A stretch of DNA of 64,000 nt, taken from Eunapius fragilis. Taxonomy: Eukaryota > Porifera > Demospongiae > Spongillida > Spongillidae. The translations under genes were made by a program, and so were the position numbers. Below are positions 33,401 through 46,370 of this stretch, piece after piece. The notes under the pieces were generated by a model that was given only the letters and a program-made list of their open reading frames with translations, did no database searches and was not told where the DNA came from. How positions within the stretch are numbered: position 1 is the stretch's first letter; every line of letters starts with the position of its first letter. The stretch spans positions 9,709,215-9,773,214 of the forward strand of contig OY811979.1 of assembly GCA_963681505.1 (NCBI GenBank). Reading direction: 5' to 3'.

Positions 33401-36400
33401 GATATTCAGAAAAGTGCATATCTCCATAGAACAGTACATGACGCGTACAATTCTATATAAAGACCCACCTGAGATGGACACGCCCATCAAATTCACATTC
33501 CCACAACCAGCACAGCTGGCCTGGTACGGCCTAGAAATGGAAAGCTTTTAAAACATGTATTACCATGGATATTCAGAAAAGTGCATATCTCCATAGAACA
33601 GTACATGAAGCGTACAATTTTATATAAAGACTCACCTGAGATGGACACGCCCATCAAATTCACATTCCCACAACCAGCACTGCTGACCTGGTACGGCCTA
33701 GAAATGGAAAGCTTTTAAAACATGTATTGCCATGGATATTCAGAAAAGTGCATATCTCCATAGAACAGTACATGAAACGTACAATTCTATATAAAGAGTC
33801 ACCTGAGATGGACACGCCCATCAAATTCACATTCCCACAACCAGCACAGCTGACCTGGTACGGCCTAGAAATAGAAAGCTTTTAAAACATGTATTGCCAT
33901 GGATATTCAGAAAAGTGCATATCTCCATAGAACAGTACATTAAGCGTACAATTCTATATAAAGACCCACCTGAGATGGACACGCCCATCAAATTCACATT
34001 CCCACAACCAGCACAGCTGACCTGGTACGGCCTAGAAATGGAAAGCTTTTAAAACATGAATTGCCATGGATATTCAGAAAAGTGCATATCTCCATAGAAC
34101 AGTACATGAAACGTACAATTCTATATAAAGACTCACCTGAGATGGACACGCCCATAAAATTCACATTCCCACAACCAGCACAGCTGACCTGGTACGGCCT
34201 AGAAATGGAAAGCTTTTAAAACATGAATTGCCATGGATATTCAGAAAAGTGCATATCTCCATAGAACAGTACATGAAGCGTACAATTCTATATAAAGACT
34301 CACCTGAGATGGACACGCCCATCAAATTCACATTCCCACAACCAGCACAGTGACCTGGTACGGCATAGAAATGGAAAGCTTTTAAAACATGTATTACCAT
34401 GGATATTCAGAAAAGTGCATATCTCCATAGAACAGTACATGAAGCGTACAATTCTATATAAAGACTCACCTGAGATGGACACGCCCATCAAATTCACATT
34501 CCCACAACCAGCACAGCTGACCTGGTACGGCCTAGAAATGGAAAGCTTTTAAAACATGTATTGCCATGGATATTCAGAAAAGTGCATATCTCCATAGAAC
34601 AGTACATGAAGCGTACAATTCTATATAAAGACCCACCTGAGATGGACACGCCCATCAAATTCACATTCCCACAACCAGCACAGCTGGCCTGGTACGGCCT
34701 AGAAATGGAAAGCTTTTAAAACATGTATTGCCATGGATATTCAGAAAGGTGCATATCTCCATAGAACAGTACATTAAGCGTACAATTCTATATAAAGACT
34801 CACCTGAGATGGACACGCCCATCAAATTCACATTCCCACAACCAGCACAGCTGACCTGGTACGGTCTAGAAATGGAAAGCTTTTAAAACATGTATTGCCA
34901 TGGATATTCAGAAAAGTGCATATCACCATAGAACAGTACATGAAACGTACAATTCTATATAAAGACCCACCTGAGATGGACACGCCCATCAAATTCACAT
35001 TCCCACAACCAGCACAGCTGACCTGGTACGGCCTAGAAATGGAAAGCTTTTAAAACATGTATTGCCATGGATATTCAGAAAAGTGCATACATGAATCTCC
35101 ATAGAACAGTACATGACGCGTACAATTCTATATAAAGACCCACCTGAGATGGACACGCCCATCAAATTCACATTCCCACAACCAGCACAGCTGGCCTGGT
35201 ACGGCCTAGAAATGGAAAGCTTTTAAAACATGTATTACCATGGATATTCAGAAAAGTGCATATCTCCATAGAACAGTACATGAAGCGTACAATTTTATAT
35301 AAAGAGTCACCTGAGATGGACACGCCCATAAAATTCACATTCCCACAACCAGCACAGCTGACCTGGTACGGCCTAGAAATGGAAAGCTTTAAAAACATGT
35401 ATTGCCATGGATATTCAGAAAAGTGCATATCTCCATAGAACAGTACATGAAGCGTACAATTCTATATAAAGACCCACCTGAGATGGACACGCCCATCAAA
35501 TTCACATTCCCACAACCAGCACAGCTGGCCTGGTACGGCCTAGAAATGGAAAGCTTTTAAAACATGTATTGCCATGGATATTCAGAAAGGTGCATATCTC
35601 CATAGAACAGTACATTAAGCGTACAATTCTATATAAAGACTCACCTGAGATGGACACACCCATCAAATTCACATTCCCACAACCAGCACAATTGACCTGG
35701 TACGGTCTAGAAATGGAAAGCTTTTAAAACATGTATTGCCATGGATATTCAGAAAAGTGCATATCACCATAGAACAGTACATGAAACGTACAATTCTATA
35801 TAAAGACCCACCTGAGATGGACACGCCCATCAAATTCACATTCCCACAACCAGCACAGCTGACCTGGTACGGCCTAGAAATGGAAAGCTTTTAAAACATG
35901 TATTGCCATGGATATTCAGAAAAGTGCATACATGTATCTCCATAGAACAGTACATGACGCGTACAATTCTATATAAAGACCCACCTGAGATGGACACACC
36001 CATCAAATTCACATTCCCACAACCAGCACAGCTGGCCTGGTACGGCCTAGAAATGGAAAGCTTTTAAAACATGTATTACCATGGATATTCAGAAAAGTGC
36101 ATATCTCCATAGAACAGTACATGAAGCGTACAATTTTATATAAAGACTCACCTGAGATGGACACGCCCATAAAATTCACATTCCCACAACCAGCACAGCA
36201 GACCTGGTACGGCCTAGAAATGGAAAGCTTTAAAAACATGTATTGCCATGGATATTCAGAAAAGTGCATATCTCCATAGAACAGTACATGAAGCGTACAA
36301 TTCTATATAAAGACCCACCTGAGATGGACACGCCCATCAAATTCACATTCCCACAACCAGCACAGCTGGCCTGGTACGGCCTAGAAATGGAAAGCTTTTA

Positions 36401-38070
36401 AAACATGTATTGCCATGGATATTCAGAAAGGTGCATATCTCCATAGAACAGTACATTAAGCGTACAATTCTATATAAAGACCCACCTGAGATGGACACAC
36501 CCATCAAATTCACATTCCCACAACCAGCACAATTGACCTGGTACGGTCTAGAAATGGAAAGCTTTTAAAACATGTATTGCCATGGATATTCAGAAAAGTG
36601 CATATCACCATAGAACAGTACATGAAACGTACAATTCTATATAAAGACTCACCTGAGATGGACACGCCCATCAAATTCACATTCCCACAACCAGCACAGC
36701 TGACCTGGTACGGCCTAGAAATGGAAAGCTTTTAAAACATGTATTGCCATGGATATTCAGAAAAGTGCATATCTCCATAGAACAGTACATGACGCGTACA
36801 ATTCTATATAAAGACCCACCTGAGATGGACACGCCCATCAAATTCACATTCCCACAACCAGCACAGCTGGCCTGGTACGGCCTAGAAATGGAAAGCTTTT
36901 AAAACATGTATTACCATGGATATTCAGAAAAGTGCATATCTCCATAGAACAGTACATGAAGCGTACAATTTTATATAAAGACTCACCTGAGATGGACACG
37001 CCCATCAAATTCACATTCCCACAACCAGCACTGCTGACCTGGTACGGCCTAGAAATGGAAAGCTTTTAAAACATGTATTGCCATGGATATTCAGAAAAGT
37101 GCATATCTCCATAGAACAGTACATGAAACGTACAATTCTATATAAAGAGTCACCTGAGATGGACACGCCCATCAAATTCACATTCCCACAACCAGCACAG
37201 CTGACCTGGTACGGCCTAGAAATAGAAAGCTTTTAAAACATGTATTGCCATGGATATTCAGAAAAGTGCATATCTCCATAGAACAGTACATTAAGCGTAC
37301 AATTCTATATAAAGACCCACCTGAGATGGACACGCCCATCAAATTCACATTCCCACAACCAGCACAGCTGACCTGGTACGGCCTAGAAATGGAAAGCTTT
37401 TAAAACATGAATTGCCATGGATATTCAGAAAAGTGCATATCTCCATAGAACAGTACATGAAACGTACAATTCTATATAAAGACTCACCTGAGATGGACAC
37501 GCCCATAAAATTCACATTCCCACAACCAGCACAGCTGACCTGGTACGGCCTAGAAATGGAAAGCTTTTAAAACATGAATTGCCATGGATATTCAGAAAAG
37601 TGCATATCTCCATAGAACAGTACATTAAGCGTACAATTCTATATAAAGACTCACCTGAGATGGACACGCCCATCAAATTCACATTCCCACAACCAGCACA
37701 GCTGACCTGGTACGGCCTAGAAATGGAAAGCTTTTAAAACATGTATTGCCATGGATATTCAGAAAAGTGCGTATCTCCATAGAACAGTACATTAAGCGTA
37801 CAATTCTATATAAAGACTCACCTGAGATGGACACGCCCATCAAATTCACATTCCCACAACCAGCACAGCTGGCCTGGTACAGCCTAGAAATGGAAAGCTT
37901 TTAAAACATGTATTGCCATGGATATTCAGAAAAGTGCGTATCTCCATAGAACAGTACATTAAGTGTACAATTCTATATAAAGACTCACCTGAGATGGTCA
38001 CGCCCATCAAATTCACATTCCCACAACCAGCACAGCTGACCTGGTACGGCCTAGAAATGGAGACCTTGTG
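30436..38070. repeat. 168-bp satellite array, about 45 units, with higher-order repeats
   Basis: The unit contains GAACAGTACATGAAGCGTAC, CTATATAAAGACTCACCTGA, TCACATTCCCACAACCAGC and GGCCTAGAAATGGAAAGCTT. Variant markers repeat at 841 bp (5 units; for example CATACATGAATCTCC at 31735 and its sister at 32576). The whole block recurs at 3351 bp (20 units): marked positions 30949, 31817 and 32658 recur at 34300, 35168 and 36009. Units at both edges are diverged and shorter, as expected for an array that expands internally. Short frames on both strands (MHISIEQYMKRTILYK and others) repeat because the unit repeats. No protein role is supported. Confidence 0.97.
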
Positions 38071-38569
38071 AGACATGTATTGCCATGGATATTAAAGTGC
38101 CCACTCCATACAACATTACTTGAAATGTACAAAATTGTTGTACACACACACACACACATACACACGTGTGAAAGTCAAGATATGCTACCTGATGTGTGTT
38201 ATAGCTATATGAATGTTCACACCTCGCGTACGTGTCATAGCCAGCTTTGAACAGTAAGGTATATACGTATAAGGTGGAGAGAGGCTTATATAGGCATGAT
38301 ACTCTTATAAGATCATATGGCCAGTGAAGGTTAGCATCCCACATAGAGATTTAGCACTTGCTCACCATACAAGATATAGACTAGTATAGTGATAAATATA
38401 CCATCGTTCGTGAAACCCAACCGTAGCCGCAATATACATCGATCGTACCTTACACCCCTAAGCCATATCGACTACAGTAGCACAGTCCCCTACCATAGAT
38501 TTGAGCTTTGCATCATGGATGGTAGAGTACCGGTAGGTAGAGGCTACTATTTTATCTGTGGATACTTAC
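38071..38569. other. Stretch between array and possible exon
   Basis: It holds a CA run at 38142-38165 and no gene I can support. Confidence 0.4.
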
Positions 38570-38627
38570 GTCGTCAATGAGTTCATCTTTCCTCGCAATC
38601 TTATCCTCGATCGTATGCACTGTCGAA
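38570..38627 (-). CDS. Possible small exon, charged helix
   Basis: A minus-strand segment between acceptor AATCCAG and donor GTAAGT reads STVHTIEDKIARKDELIDD, a charged helical or coiled-coil stretch. If real, the 168-bp array would lie in or beside the next intron of this gene. No other exon was found. Confidence 0.35.
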
Positions 38628-38974
38628 CTGGATTACTGTACAACAAATCATTATTACACGATTAATAATTTGCAAGTAGTAATATTGGAATGTGTTTGGG
38701 TGCGCGCCTATTAAAGCGATACGCACGTAGGTGCTGCTTGGTTATCAGCGCTCGCCCAGTTAGTACAAACCGTATAACTGCATAAAGCACAATATCGGTG
38801 AGCAATTCAAATGTGGATAACTGTATATAAAGCATACAACATCAGTGAGCAATTCAAATACTTGTGGATACATGATCATGAATGGTTACAAGTGTTATTG
38901 GGCTGAAATTTAGGATGAACTAGAAAAGTCATCAGATGAGGATATACAGGAGAATGGAGCTGAAGGAATGGATG

Positions 38975-40955
38975 TTAATCACTAGAAAAGTCATCATCTG
39001 AGGAAGCTGCCGTATAGTCGTCCCATCCTGTATTTAAAATAAAATAACATTCATTGTATCTTGCAAAGATTCGATTACCTGGAGATGTTCGTGTCAATGT
39101 AGACTGGGGTATGTTTGACACATTCGTGCTGCAGAGATTTCTAAGTACTGTATATAGAACATCAAATAGAGAAACATACGCTGCTCTTTGTGGCTTAGGT
39201 ATGGCAGCTGAAGTGTGACCTGTAATAACGAATATACACTGTGATTAATGGCTGCAACTATTAGTAAACATGTAACCACATGTGTGTACCAAGGGTTTCA
39301 TTGCTGTGTGTATGAAATTGCTTCGGAACGCTACAATAAAGCAACAGTAATAATCTCCTATCAAAAAGTGTGTTATTAAAACTTACCTAACATATTGTGA
39401 TGTCAGAGAGGAATCTTGATCTATAATTCGGTATACCAAGTAATCAGTCAGGATGTACTACTACTAACCTTGAAACCTGAAGTGTCTTGGTTTTGTTGCA
39501 CTTCTATTACTGTGCTGTACCGGTGTACCAATTGATTCTGCAAAGTTGTGGCTATGAATTTTTAGTGCGTGTATACATTTATGCACCAAACGTACGGGCA
39601 GGCAACGAACACTGCTGTTGCAGATCACTTGGTGAAGCTATCCACAAAAAAAAAATTTGATCTCAAAGAGGCACACAACGAATTTGAACACCAACCAACT
39701 AGAGTAGCTGTACTTGATGCACTGGAAGCTGGTGAAAGCAGTTGCTGCTCTGTTGCTACTGGATCTAATAAAGTACTGCATGTTAACTGTGGGTTTTCTA
39801 ACCTGTGCTGAGCATAACCACAGCCCACTGCGGAGCACCACTTGGTAATTCAGATTTGGAAGGAAGTCCAGCTATCCTTTCCTTTTTATGGAACCCCTCA
39901 TGATCTTTTCCAGAGCCTTTTTTGGCTGCAAGGCGCTTATCAAGCTTTGCAATTAGCCGGTTCAGAGCTTAGCAGTAACAAAACATGTAATCCATATCCA
40001 AGTATTTGTTTGAATTACTCACCAGCTGATCTCCAAGTTGGTTTATGTGTCTGCTTAACTGATCGGTGATCATACTCCGCATCACTCTCGTCGGTCATGT
40101 AAGATAAATCAAGCTGGCTCCACCTCTCTTTTTCATCATCTTTCAGAACCAATGCCCTTTGAAGGTACAACTAATATGTGTAATGAAATGTTGATACCAC
40201 TTAGTGGAAGTAATTTACCTTTTTCTGTGACCTTCTTTTTTTGCTTTTGCTTTCATTTGTTTTTACTCTTTCTTCTCTCCCTTCAGCTGAGTCTTTGAAT
40301 TTCCTTCTACGAGACTCATAGTATCGATACACTGCTCCTGTTGCATTATAAACAGTTGGACTTGATTTCACATGGCACATAATGTAGATATACAACGTAC
40401 TTGAATGAAAGTCACTGTACTGTTCTAGCTTCGCCATTTTTTAAACTTGACTCAGGAGCCACGTGGACACCTTCTCGTTGTGATCACTCCTGTAACTGTA
40501 TAAAATAAGAACGCAGTATTAGTGCACATGCATCGCGAGAATTCATATACCTACTTCTCATGAACTTTGTATTGCTGTTCTTCAGACATTCCAGCGTAAA
40601 TGCACTTTATTGCTCCCTATACAATTCCAAAGTATACCTTTTATAGAACATACGCATCGAAGGGTTGACTTACGCTAAGCTCTGAAGGAATTCTTTTGGA
40701 TGGAGGCGGCTTAACAATTTGAGGTTGTGCGTGCGGTGAGAGATGATTTTTCAATACATCAACGCTCTTTACGATGTCTTCGACCTTTTGGACCACACTT
40801 TGTATGGCTACAGCGTTGTACTCTTGCGCTTTTTGTAGGTCTGTAACTGCTTCAGTTAACTTCTCTACCTGTTCCACTACATTTGCATTTGCAGTGGGGA
40901 GCGGTGCATGCCTTGATCCACCTCGTCCATAAAAACCATGAACCGCTAGCGCCAT
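38975..40955 (-). CDS. EnSpm accessory protein (TNPA-like position), multi-exon
   Basis: Exons seen, 5' to 3' on minus: 40955-40674 (MALAVHGFYGRGG, then a coiled-coil VEKLTEAVTDLQKAQEY); about 40616-40556 (GAIKCIYAGMSEEQQYKVHE); about 40400-40220 (GAVYRYYESRRRKFKDSA, then a Lys/Arg-rich tail); about 40170-40065 (SQLDLSYMTDESDAEYD, KPTWRSA); 39960-39830 (LIAKLDKRLAAKKGSG, GLPSKSELPSGAPQWAVV); about 39221-39080; and the last ending in DDYTAASSDDDFSSD then TAA at 38975. The basic middle and the DESD and PxWRS motifs recur in the second protein of animal EnSpm elements. The start could also be ATG 41012. Probably DNA-binding, by analogy. Confidence 0.6.
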
Positions 40956-41141
40956 GATTTGCAATTTCAAATAAACGCCACGTGCAAAAGCATTAACCCT
41001 GCGAAGCTTCAATTTGATTTAATGAAACTGATAATGTAGTCATTAATTGAACACTATTAACGCTTAACAAGAATAAATGTAGCATTCACTCAAATACACC
41101 AACACAGATGTATGATATGATAGTATATAAGCTAGGAATTA

Positions 41142-44100
41142 TTACTGAGAAGTTGAGAACAGTGCTATTGATGGAATGGCAACTAATACATTATCGGTGA
41201 ACGCAGGAAATCTTAGTTGAAGGTAAGCATGGGCACAGACAGAAACAATTCTTTGAACAGGAATATAATTACAGAAACAGGAGTCTTCAAAATCATTTTC
41301 ACATACTGTTGCTGACTGACCAAACCAGTGCTGCTGTGCATGTGGCCTGGCCCATTTAACACATGCAAAAATATGAGTCTTTGATTCTGTGTGGTTTCTG
41401 GTAATAGTATGTTCAAAAAAATATTTAACAACTCCGAAGTGAAGATCTCCCATGCTTTGAGATGCACATAAAGTATTCATCTCGTTCACACCTGTTGTAG
41501 GCCAATATGCAGATATTATTGATCCTTTATCAGTTCTTGCCATACTTGAATGTATGATGTGATCGGAATAACGTGCCCGTCCAGCCACATGGAATGAAAC
41601 TGACAGTGGATCAAAATCTGAATATAGGTAGCCATAAAGCGTACTTAGCTCCTCAATCATTTTTGCATCCATATATTTTGAATGTATATGAGGGAGAAGT
41701 GCTCCCAAAGTTGCATCTTTCAAGGTGAAGTTACATTCCCATAGTGAAGACATGGGAGCCAGTGCCAGCTTACAGGTACTTTGCAATGAAATGGAGTTCA
41801 TTGAATCATATGATGTAAGAGAATCAGAAAGATTTTTGTTTCTGCATAGTTGTAAAATATCTTCAAAATCATCTTCAAGGTGCAGAGTCATGGAATTCTG
41901 CTGCAATATAAACTTTTTCATAAACTGTGACTCTATGTTATGATTATTTGTATAGTAGTTTCCAAGGATACCATTATATCTCTCGAAAGAGAAGCACCAA
42001 AAAGTGTAGACAGGGCCATAGTCTAGAATGACATCTTTCAGGTGCAAATGTAAATGCATATTAATAGTACAGTGCTCTGTACCAAACAAGGTTTCAAACA
42101 TTTTGCAAAACTTCACCAGGTATTCATCGGCTGTAATGACACTTTGTTTTAGTATGGAACGAGATATAAGAATTGAGCAAGCTCGAACATAGAGCAGCCA
42201 GCATATGAGTTGATTTTGTGGTAAAATGCCTTTAAGACATACTGCAGAGTATACTGTTGTCCAGTTTCTCCACTGGTCTGCGGTGAAACCGGAAAAGCTT
42301 GAAGCAATTTTAGAGGGTATTCTGCCAGCACAGCGAGGAACATTGATTTTTGCTGCTGTTTTGGATATAGTGTCAAACTGTGCTTTAGAGATTATGTCAT
42401 TTTGTGTCCAAATATGCATCATGTGTTTTGGTGTACCAAGCAGTAGGTTATGCATTGGATCAACAACATGCATTCTAACAATATCAAAGTAAGGAAGGTG
42501 GGTAAGAATTGAAAATCTAATACCATACTCAGAAACTACTTCGTTTTGAGCTGATTTTGTTCTTGCTTTCATATACTGCTGAGCTTGTACCTTATAATTC
42601 ACAGCTGTTCTATGCTCCCAAGTATCACGATCATAGCCAGAGTAATCCAGCTTATTAGGAAACACATCTGATGGAAACTCTTTAAGGCATTTGGAACAAC
42701 CATGACAGGCACTGTGTCCTGCAAAACCACAAACTTTTCTCGTTGCAGGTATGTCACACATAACACATATCAGTGCCATACGGATGGTAATAAATGTTTG
42801 AGACATATTGTGCCATAGTTTGACACCTTCCCAAAATGAAAGCATATCGTTGACAAATGGACCTAAGTATGAGTTCATAACTTTTTTTGGTTCAGAAGGC
42901 CCTGGAATTATGCCTAATAAGACTATATTTTCCATTTTGAACCTCTCCTTCCGTGGCAAGTTAAAAATAACTAAGTACAGAACACCGACAGAATAGGTGA
43001 CATGTTTGTATGGTTGGAACCAGTCACATCCAAGGCCTATTGCTAAATTATTTGGAAGAGATAGAAAGGGTTTTTCATCAAGTGTTTGAAATTCCTTCCA
43101 AACTTTTCCATCGTATATATCTGACAACGACTCTTCATCTACAACACTTTTTCGCCAATGATCACACTTTTCTAGAAAATGAGGACGATTAATCAGTATA
43201 GTAAGGGCATCTTTTAAATTTTGGTAACAATACTGCTTTTTTGCTTGAAGTGATGATCCTTTAGTTCGGTTTCCTTTGACATGTTTCAGAAGATCTTCCC
43301 CGCATTCTTTCCTAAACTGAGCTTGAGGATGGTTTGGGAATTGCACATGCTTACATTTAGCTGATTCCTCCTTTCCATTATGTGTTTCAATAATGCAATC
43401 TTCAAAATTGTAGATAGCATGGCATGATGGACACACCACAAATTGTTCAAAAGATTGGCTTAGCAGCCCAGCATATTTTTGAGCCTTTGAAAAATTTTGT
43501 GGATAATTTATCGCAATGTCACACATATATGAACCACATCTGGATAGTAAATTTAGAAAATGCTTTAGGAAAGTGAAGAGCACTTTCATGGCAGCATTTG
43601 ATATGGAGAAGCTCAACTGCCATACACTGAGGAACACAAACAAGATGTGGAGGAAAGATGTGGTATCGGATTGAATATCTTTTTCATTGCGAAGGTGTCG
43701 TTCTTCCTGTGGAAAGTCCTAACTTATCACGGTCATTAATACAATGGTCGGCAACGAAGGTCATGTTTATGTAAGCTACAGTAAGAAAATGAGGCTCCTA
43801 GATCCTCTACCCTTACTCCGAACAATGCATAGCCCACTGAAGCCTCTCAAACAGGCTTTCTAAGTGATAATTAATACAATAAGCATGCATATTGACCACG
43901 CACCTCTCGATCGCTGGTTTCAGCGTCACTGCTACATTCGTTCGAAGAACTCTGGTTTGACATTTCGTTCTGTATCTCAAAATCTGACTCTGAATCAGAA
44001 CTGTACGGTTTATTCATGTCCGCTGTATATAAAGCAAGTCACAGCAGACAGACGTGATCGTTGTGATAAAGTAGTCGAACATGAAGCCTTACCATCGTTG

Positions 44101-44225
44101 GTGAATTCACGATCAACTTCAGTACTACCAACGTGTTCGTACGCACCAGCCAACTGGTGCTCGAAGTAGGTAGATTTGCAAACGTACTCTCCGCAGTGAT
44201 CACAATAGCGTCGTTTGCCGCTCAT
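41142..44225 (-). CDS. CACTA/EnSpm transposase (tnp2 family)
   Basis: Three exons: 44225-44093, 44022-43904 and 43718-41142. Their lengths sum to 943 codons with every junction in phase, giving an uninterrupted 942-residue product. The start MSGKRRYCDHCGEYV has a zinc-binding look, with CDHC then a later His. Exon 2 is acidic and Ser-rich. Exon 3 carries the tnp2 core: IGLGCDWFQPYKH, GIIPGPSEPKKVMNSYLGPF, ALICVMCDIPATRKVCGFAG with HSACHGCSKC, SILTHLPYFDIVRMHVVDPM with HNLLLGTPKH, and a late YGPVYTFWCFSFERYNGILG. It cuts and inserts its own ends. The lack of stops suggests recent activity; it is silent on whether it is expressed. Confidence 0.9.
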
Positions 44226-45015
44226 GACTTCACATTCAAAAATATTACTTTTAACGTGTATTTAGTTTAGTGTCTTTTCATGCGATGTGTCGTATTCCCA
44301 CGTTCGAAACATCTACCGCACGGTCTAAGGAAACAATAAACGCACCCCCACGTTTCGCTGTTTGCACGTCGGGTGTAATGACGGCGGGAAATATTGTTGC
44401 ACGTATTCGGACGTCTCAACCGCTGTGACACACACACACACACACACACACAACACACACACATGCACACAAACGCACGCACATACACTCCAATTGCGCG
44501 GTACATGCTTGGATCATTGTGTGCGTGAATACGATTAACAACAGGACCCGCGGCATCTATTTAAATTTAGCAAGCGCGCGTATTAGGCCTCTATGAATAT
44601 TCCGAGGGCGAATATATTATTAGTGAAACTGCATTCGCTTAGAAAGCTACGACAGCAAAGATAATGCATACTCGTTACCCTTGGCCCCATTCAATCGGAC
44701 ATAGTTTATATTTCGTATTATGACCTTCTGAACCAGAATACATATATTTGTGTAGCTTGGTTTAATGACATCATTAACGGTTTCATGTACCACGTGTATT
44801 CTATTGTAATAAACAATAGATATATATAACAAAAGTATAAGCAGACGAGTCGCAAGATATTGAATGTGCAGAGCGTGGCATTTTTGACAAGAACCGTTAC
44901 GTAAACGATCCAGAAAGCAAGAAGTCTTACAAAAAGGCCAGGGGCCTTCAATCTTTTGTAAGTTAGGTAAGTAGCCAGGGGGCTGGTGTAGAACAGAATT
45001 TAGTGGTCACTTAAC

Positions 45016-46115
45016 ATAACTCATTATTTATTTATACACATACAATACATACACATGAGTACAATATATAGTAATTCAAAATACATCTGGAGAGGATGGC
45101 ATTGGCATTGGCCCTCACTAGATGGAAGTTGAGTCTGCCATAGATGTCTCTAAGTACAGCTGACTTGGGCCTGCATGTGAGCGTGGCAAGCCAAGAAGCC
45201 AGCTGTGAGAAGGCTTCAACAGCTTCATTTCCCCATGCACCATAAATCTCTGCTACCAGGGAAACACACAACCAGCCGAGTTCTTTGCATTTTGCATCAT
45301 TGGCCCTGTGCTTTCTGCCTTCAGTAGCAAGGGCAGCTGATCCTGCACACACTCCAGGTTCCATAAGGGTATGTGTGTTAAGCGGAGAGGTTACAGAGAT
45401 ATCAAAGGCAGCTGTCTTGCCTGTTGTCCAGTTAGTCAACAGAAGGTCAGCAGGATGGGTGTGGCTATGATCGGCTGTGAGGTATTGCCAGCTTCCACTT
45501 GGATGCCAAGATGGGCCGGGTGGCCTGTTTCAGCCAGAACATCACGAAGGGTGTTGTGTCGTACCACCACATCACCACCACGCTTACAAGTGGTGGCATG
45601 ATGTCCCAGAGGGTCAAGGGCATTGCCAGGGCGAAGTGCACACTGGAATCCCTGGGAAGTGCCCATACCAAGCCACCATTTTATGGCAACTTGATGGACT
45701 GGTGCATCACGATGTAGACCCAGGCGCTGTGATGGTAGAACAGACAGCCAGGATGATGCATGTGGTGCCGAAACTGAAAGCAATAGTGCTCAGTTAGCAT
45801 TGGAGGAGGTTTCCAACATCAGATTGAACATGCAAGTACCCAATGTGCTGGATAGTTCTTTTGGGAGACCAGAGACGCTGAGAGGTGGGAGTGAATTTGC
45901 AGTGCCTTGTCAGGTGAAACAGCAGAATTAAAATCTGCAACTGCAGAGCAGAGGTGAAGATTTGTTTCTGAACCAAACCGAGCTGAGCAAATAGAGGCTG
46001 CAGGTGCAAGTTGGTATAGTGAGTGAAGACCCAACCCTCCCTTACTAAGGTCTAGAATTGCCTTTCTCCAAGCTGTATCTGAAGTGTCCACAGCAGTGCA
46101 GGAGTTTAAAAAAAA
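45016..46115 (-). pseudogene. LINE ORF2 C-terminal fragment
   Basis: Minus-strand frames carry the tail of a non-LTR retrotransposon protein: AWRKAILDLSKGGLGLHSLY, then NALDPLGHHATTCKRGGDVV with RHNTLRD (a Cys/His cluster), then GKTAAFDISVTSPLN and a final IYGRLNFHLVRANANAILSR. There are frame changes near 45800 and 45440. The reverse transcriptase core is absent, so it is a 5'-truncated copy, as usual for LINEs. It sits head-to-tail with the older remnant at 46160-46370. Clade not assigned. Confidence 0.8.
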
Positions 46116-46159
46116 AAACATGAACTACATGCATTAGATACACACAACAAAGTTAAACA

Positions 46160-46370
46160 CATACTCTAGATAGAATGGCCCTGGAGTTGGCTCTGATCAG
46201 GGTCAAGTTCAATCTACCATAGATCTGGTTTGTTGTGATGGATTTAGGCTGCCCCAGTCTAGTGGCTATAGTCTACCTGCAAGCGAGAGACTATGCTGAG
46301 CTTCAGGTCCCCAGCTCTACCACCAAAGGGATGCAAACCCAACCTATAACTCTCCACATTTTGCATCATA
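46160..46370 (-). pseudogene. Older LINE tail remnant
   Basis: Nearly the same sequence as 24180-24400 (GGCCCTGGAGTTGGCTCTGA block). Both sit at matching places within the two long-TIR elements, so the insertion predates their split. Confidence 0.65.

Larger units (their letters stand above)
38975..44269 (-). mobile_element. CACTA/EnSpm transposon, largely intact
   Basis: Two minus-strand genes, a tnp2-type transposase (41142-44225) and a second accessory protein (38975-40955), are arranged as in animal and plant EnSpm elements. The right side contains an inverted CACTA-like string at 44265-44269 (TAGTG on plus). A matching CACTA left end was not found, so the borders are approximate. Beyond 44428 the sequence enters the CA repeat of a long-TIR flank whose outer part is missing, suggesting insertion into, or deletion against, that flank. 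Confidence 0.8.

Noticed and set aside
30436-38070. CRISPR-like or protein-coding repeat array
   Set aside because: Units are contiguous 168-bp repeats without unique spacers, and frames recur only because the unit recurs.
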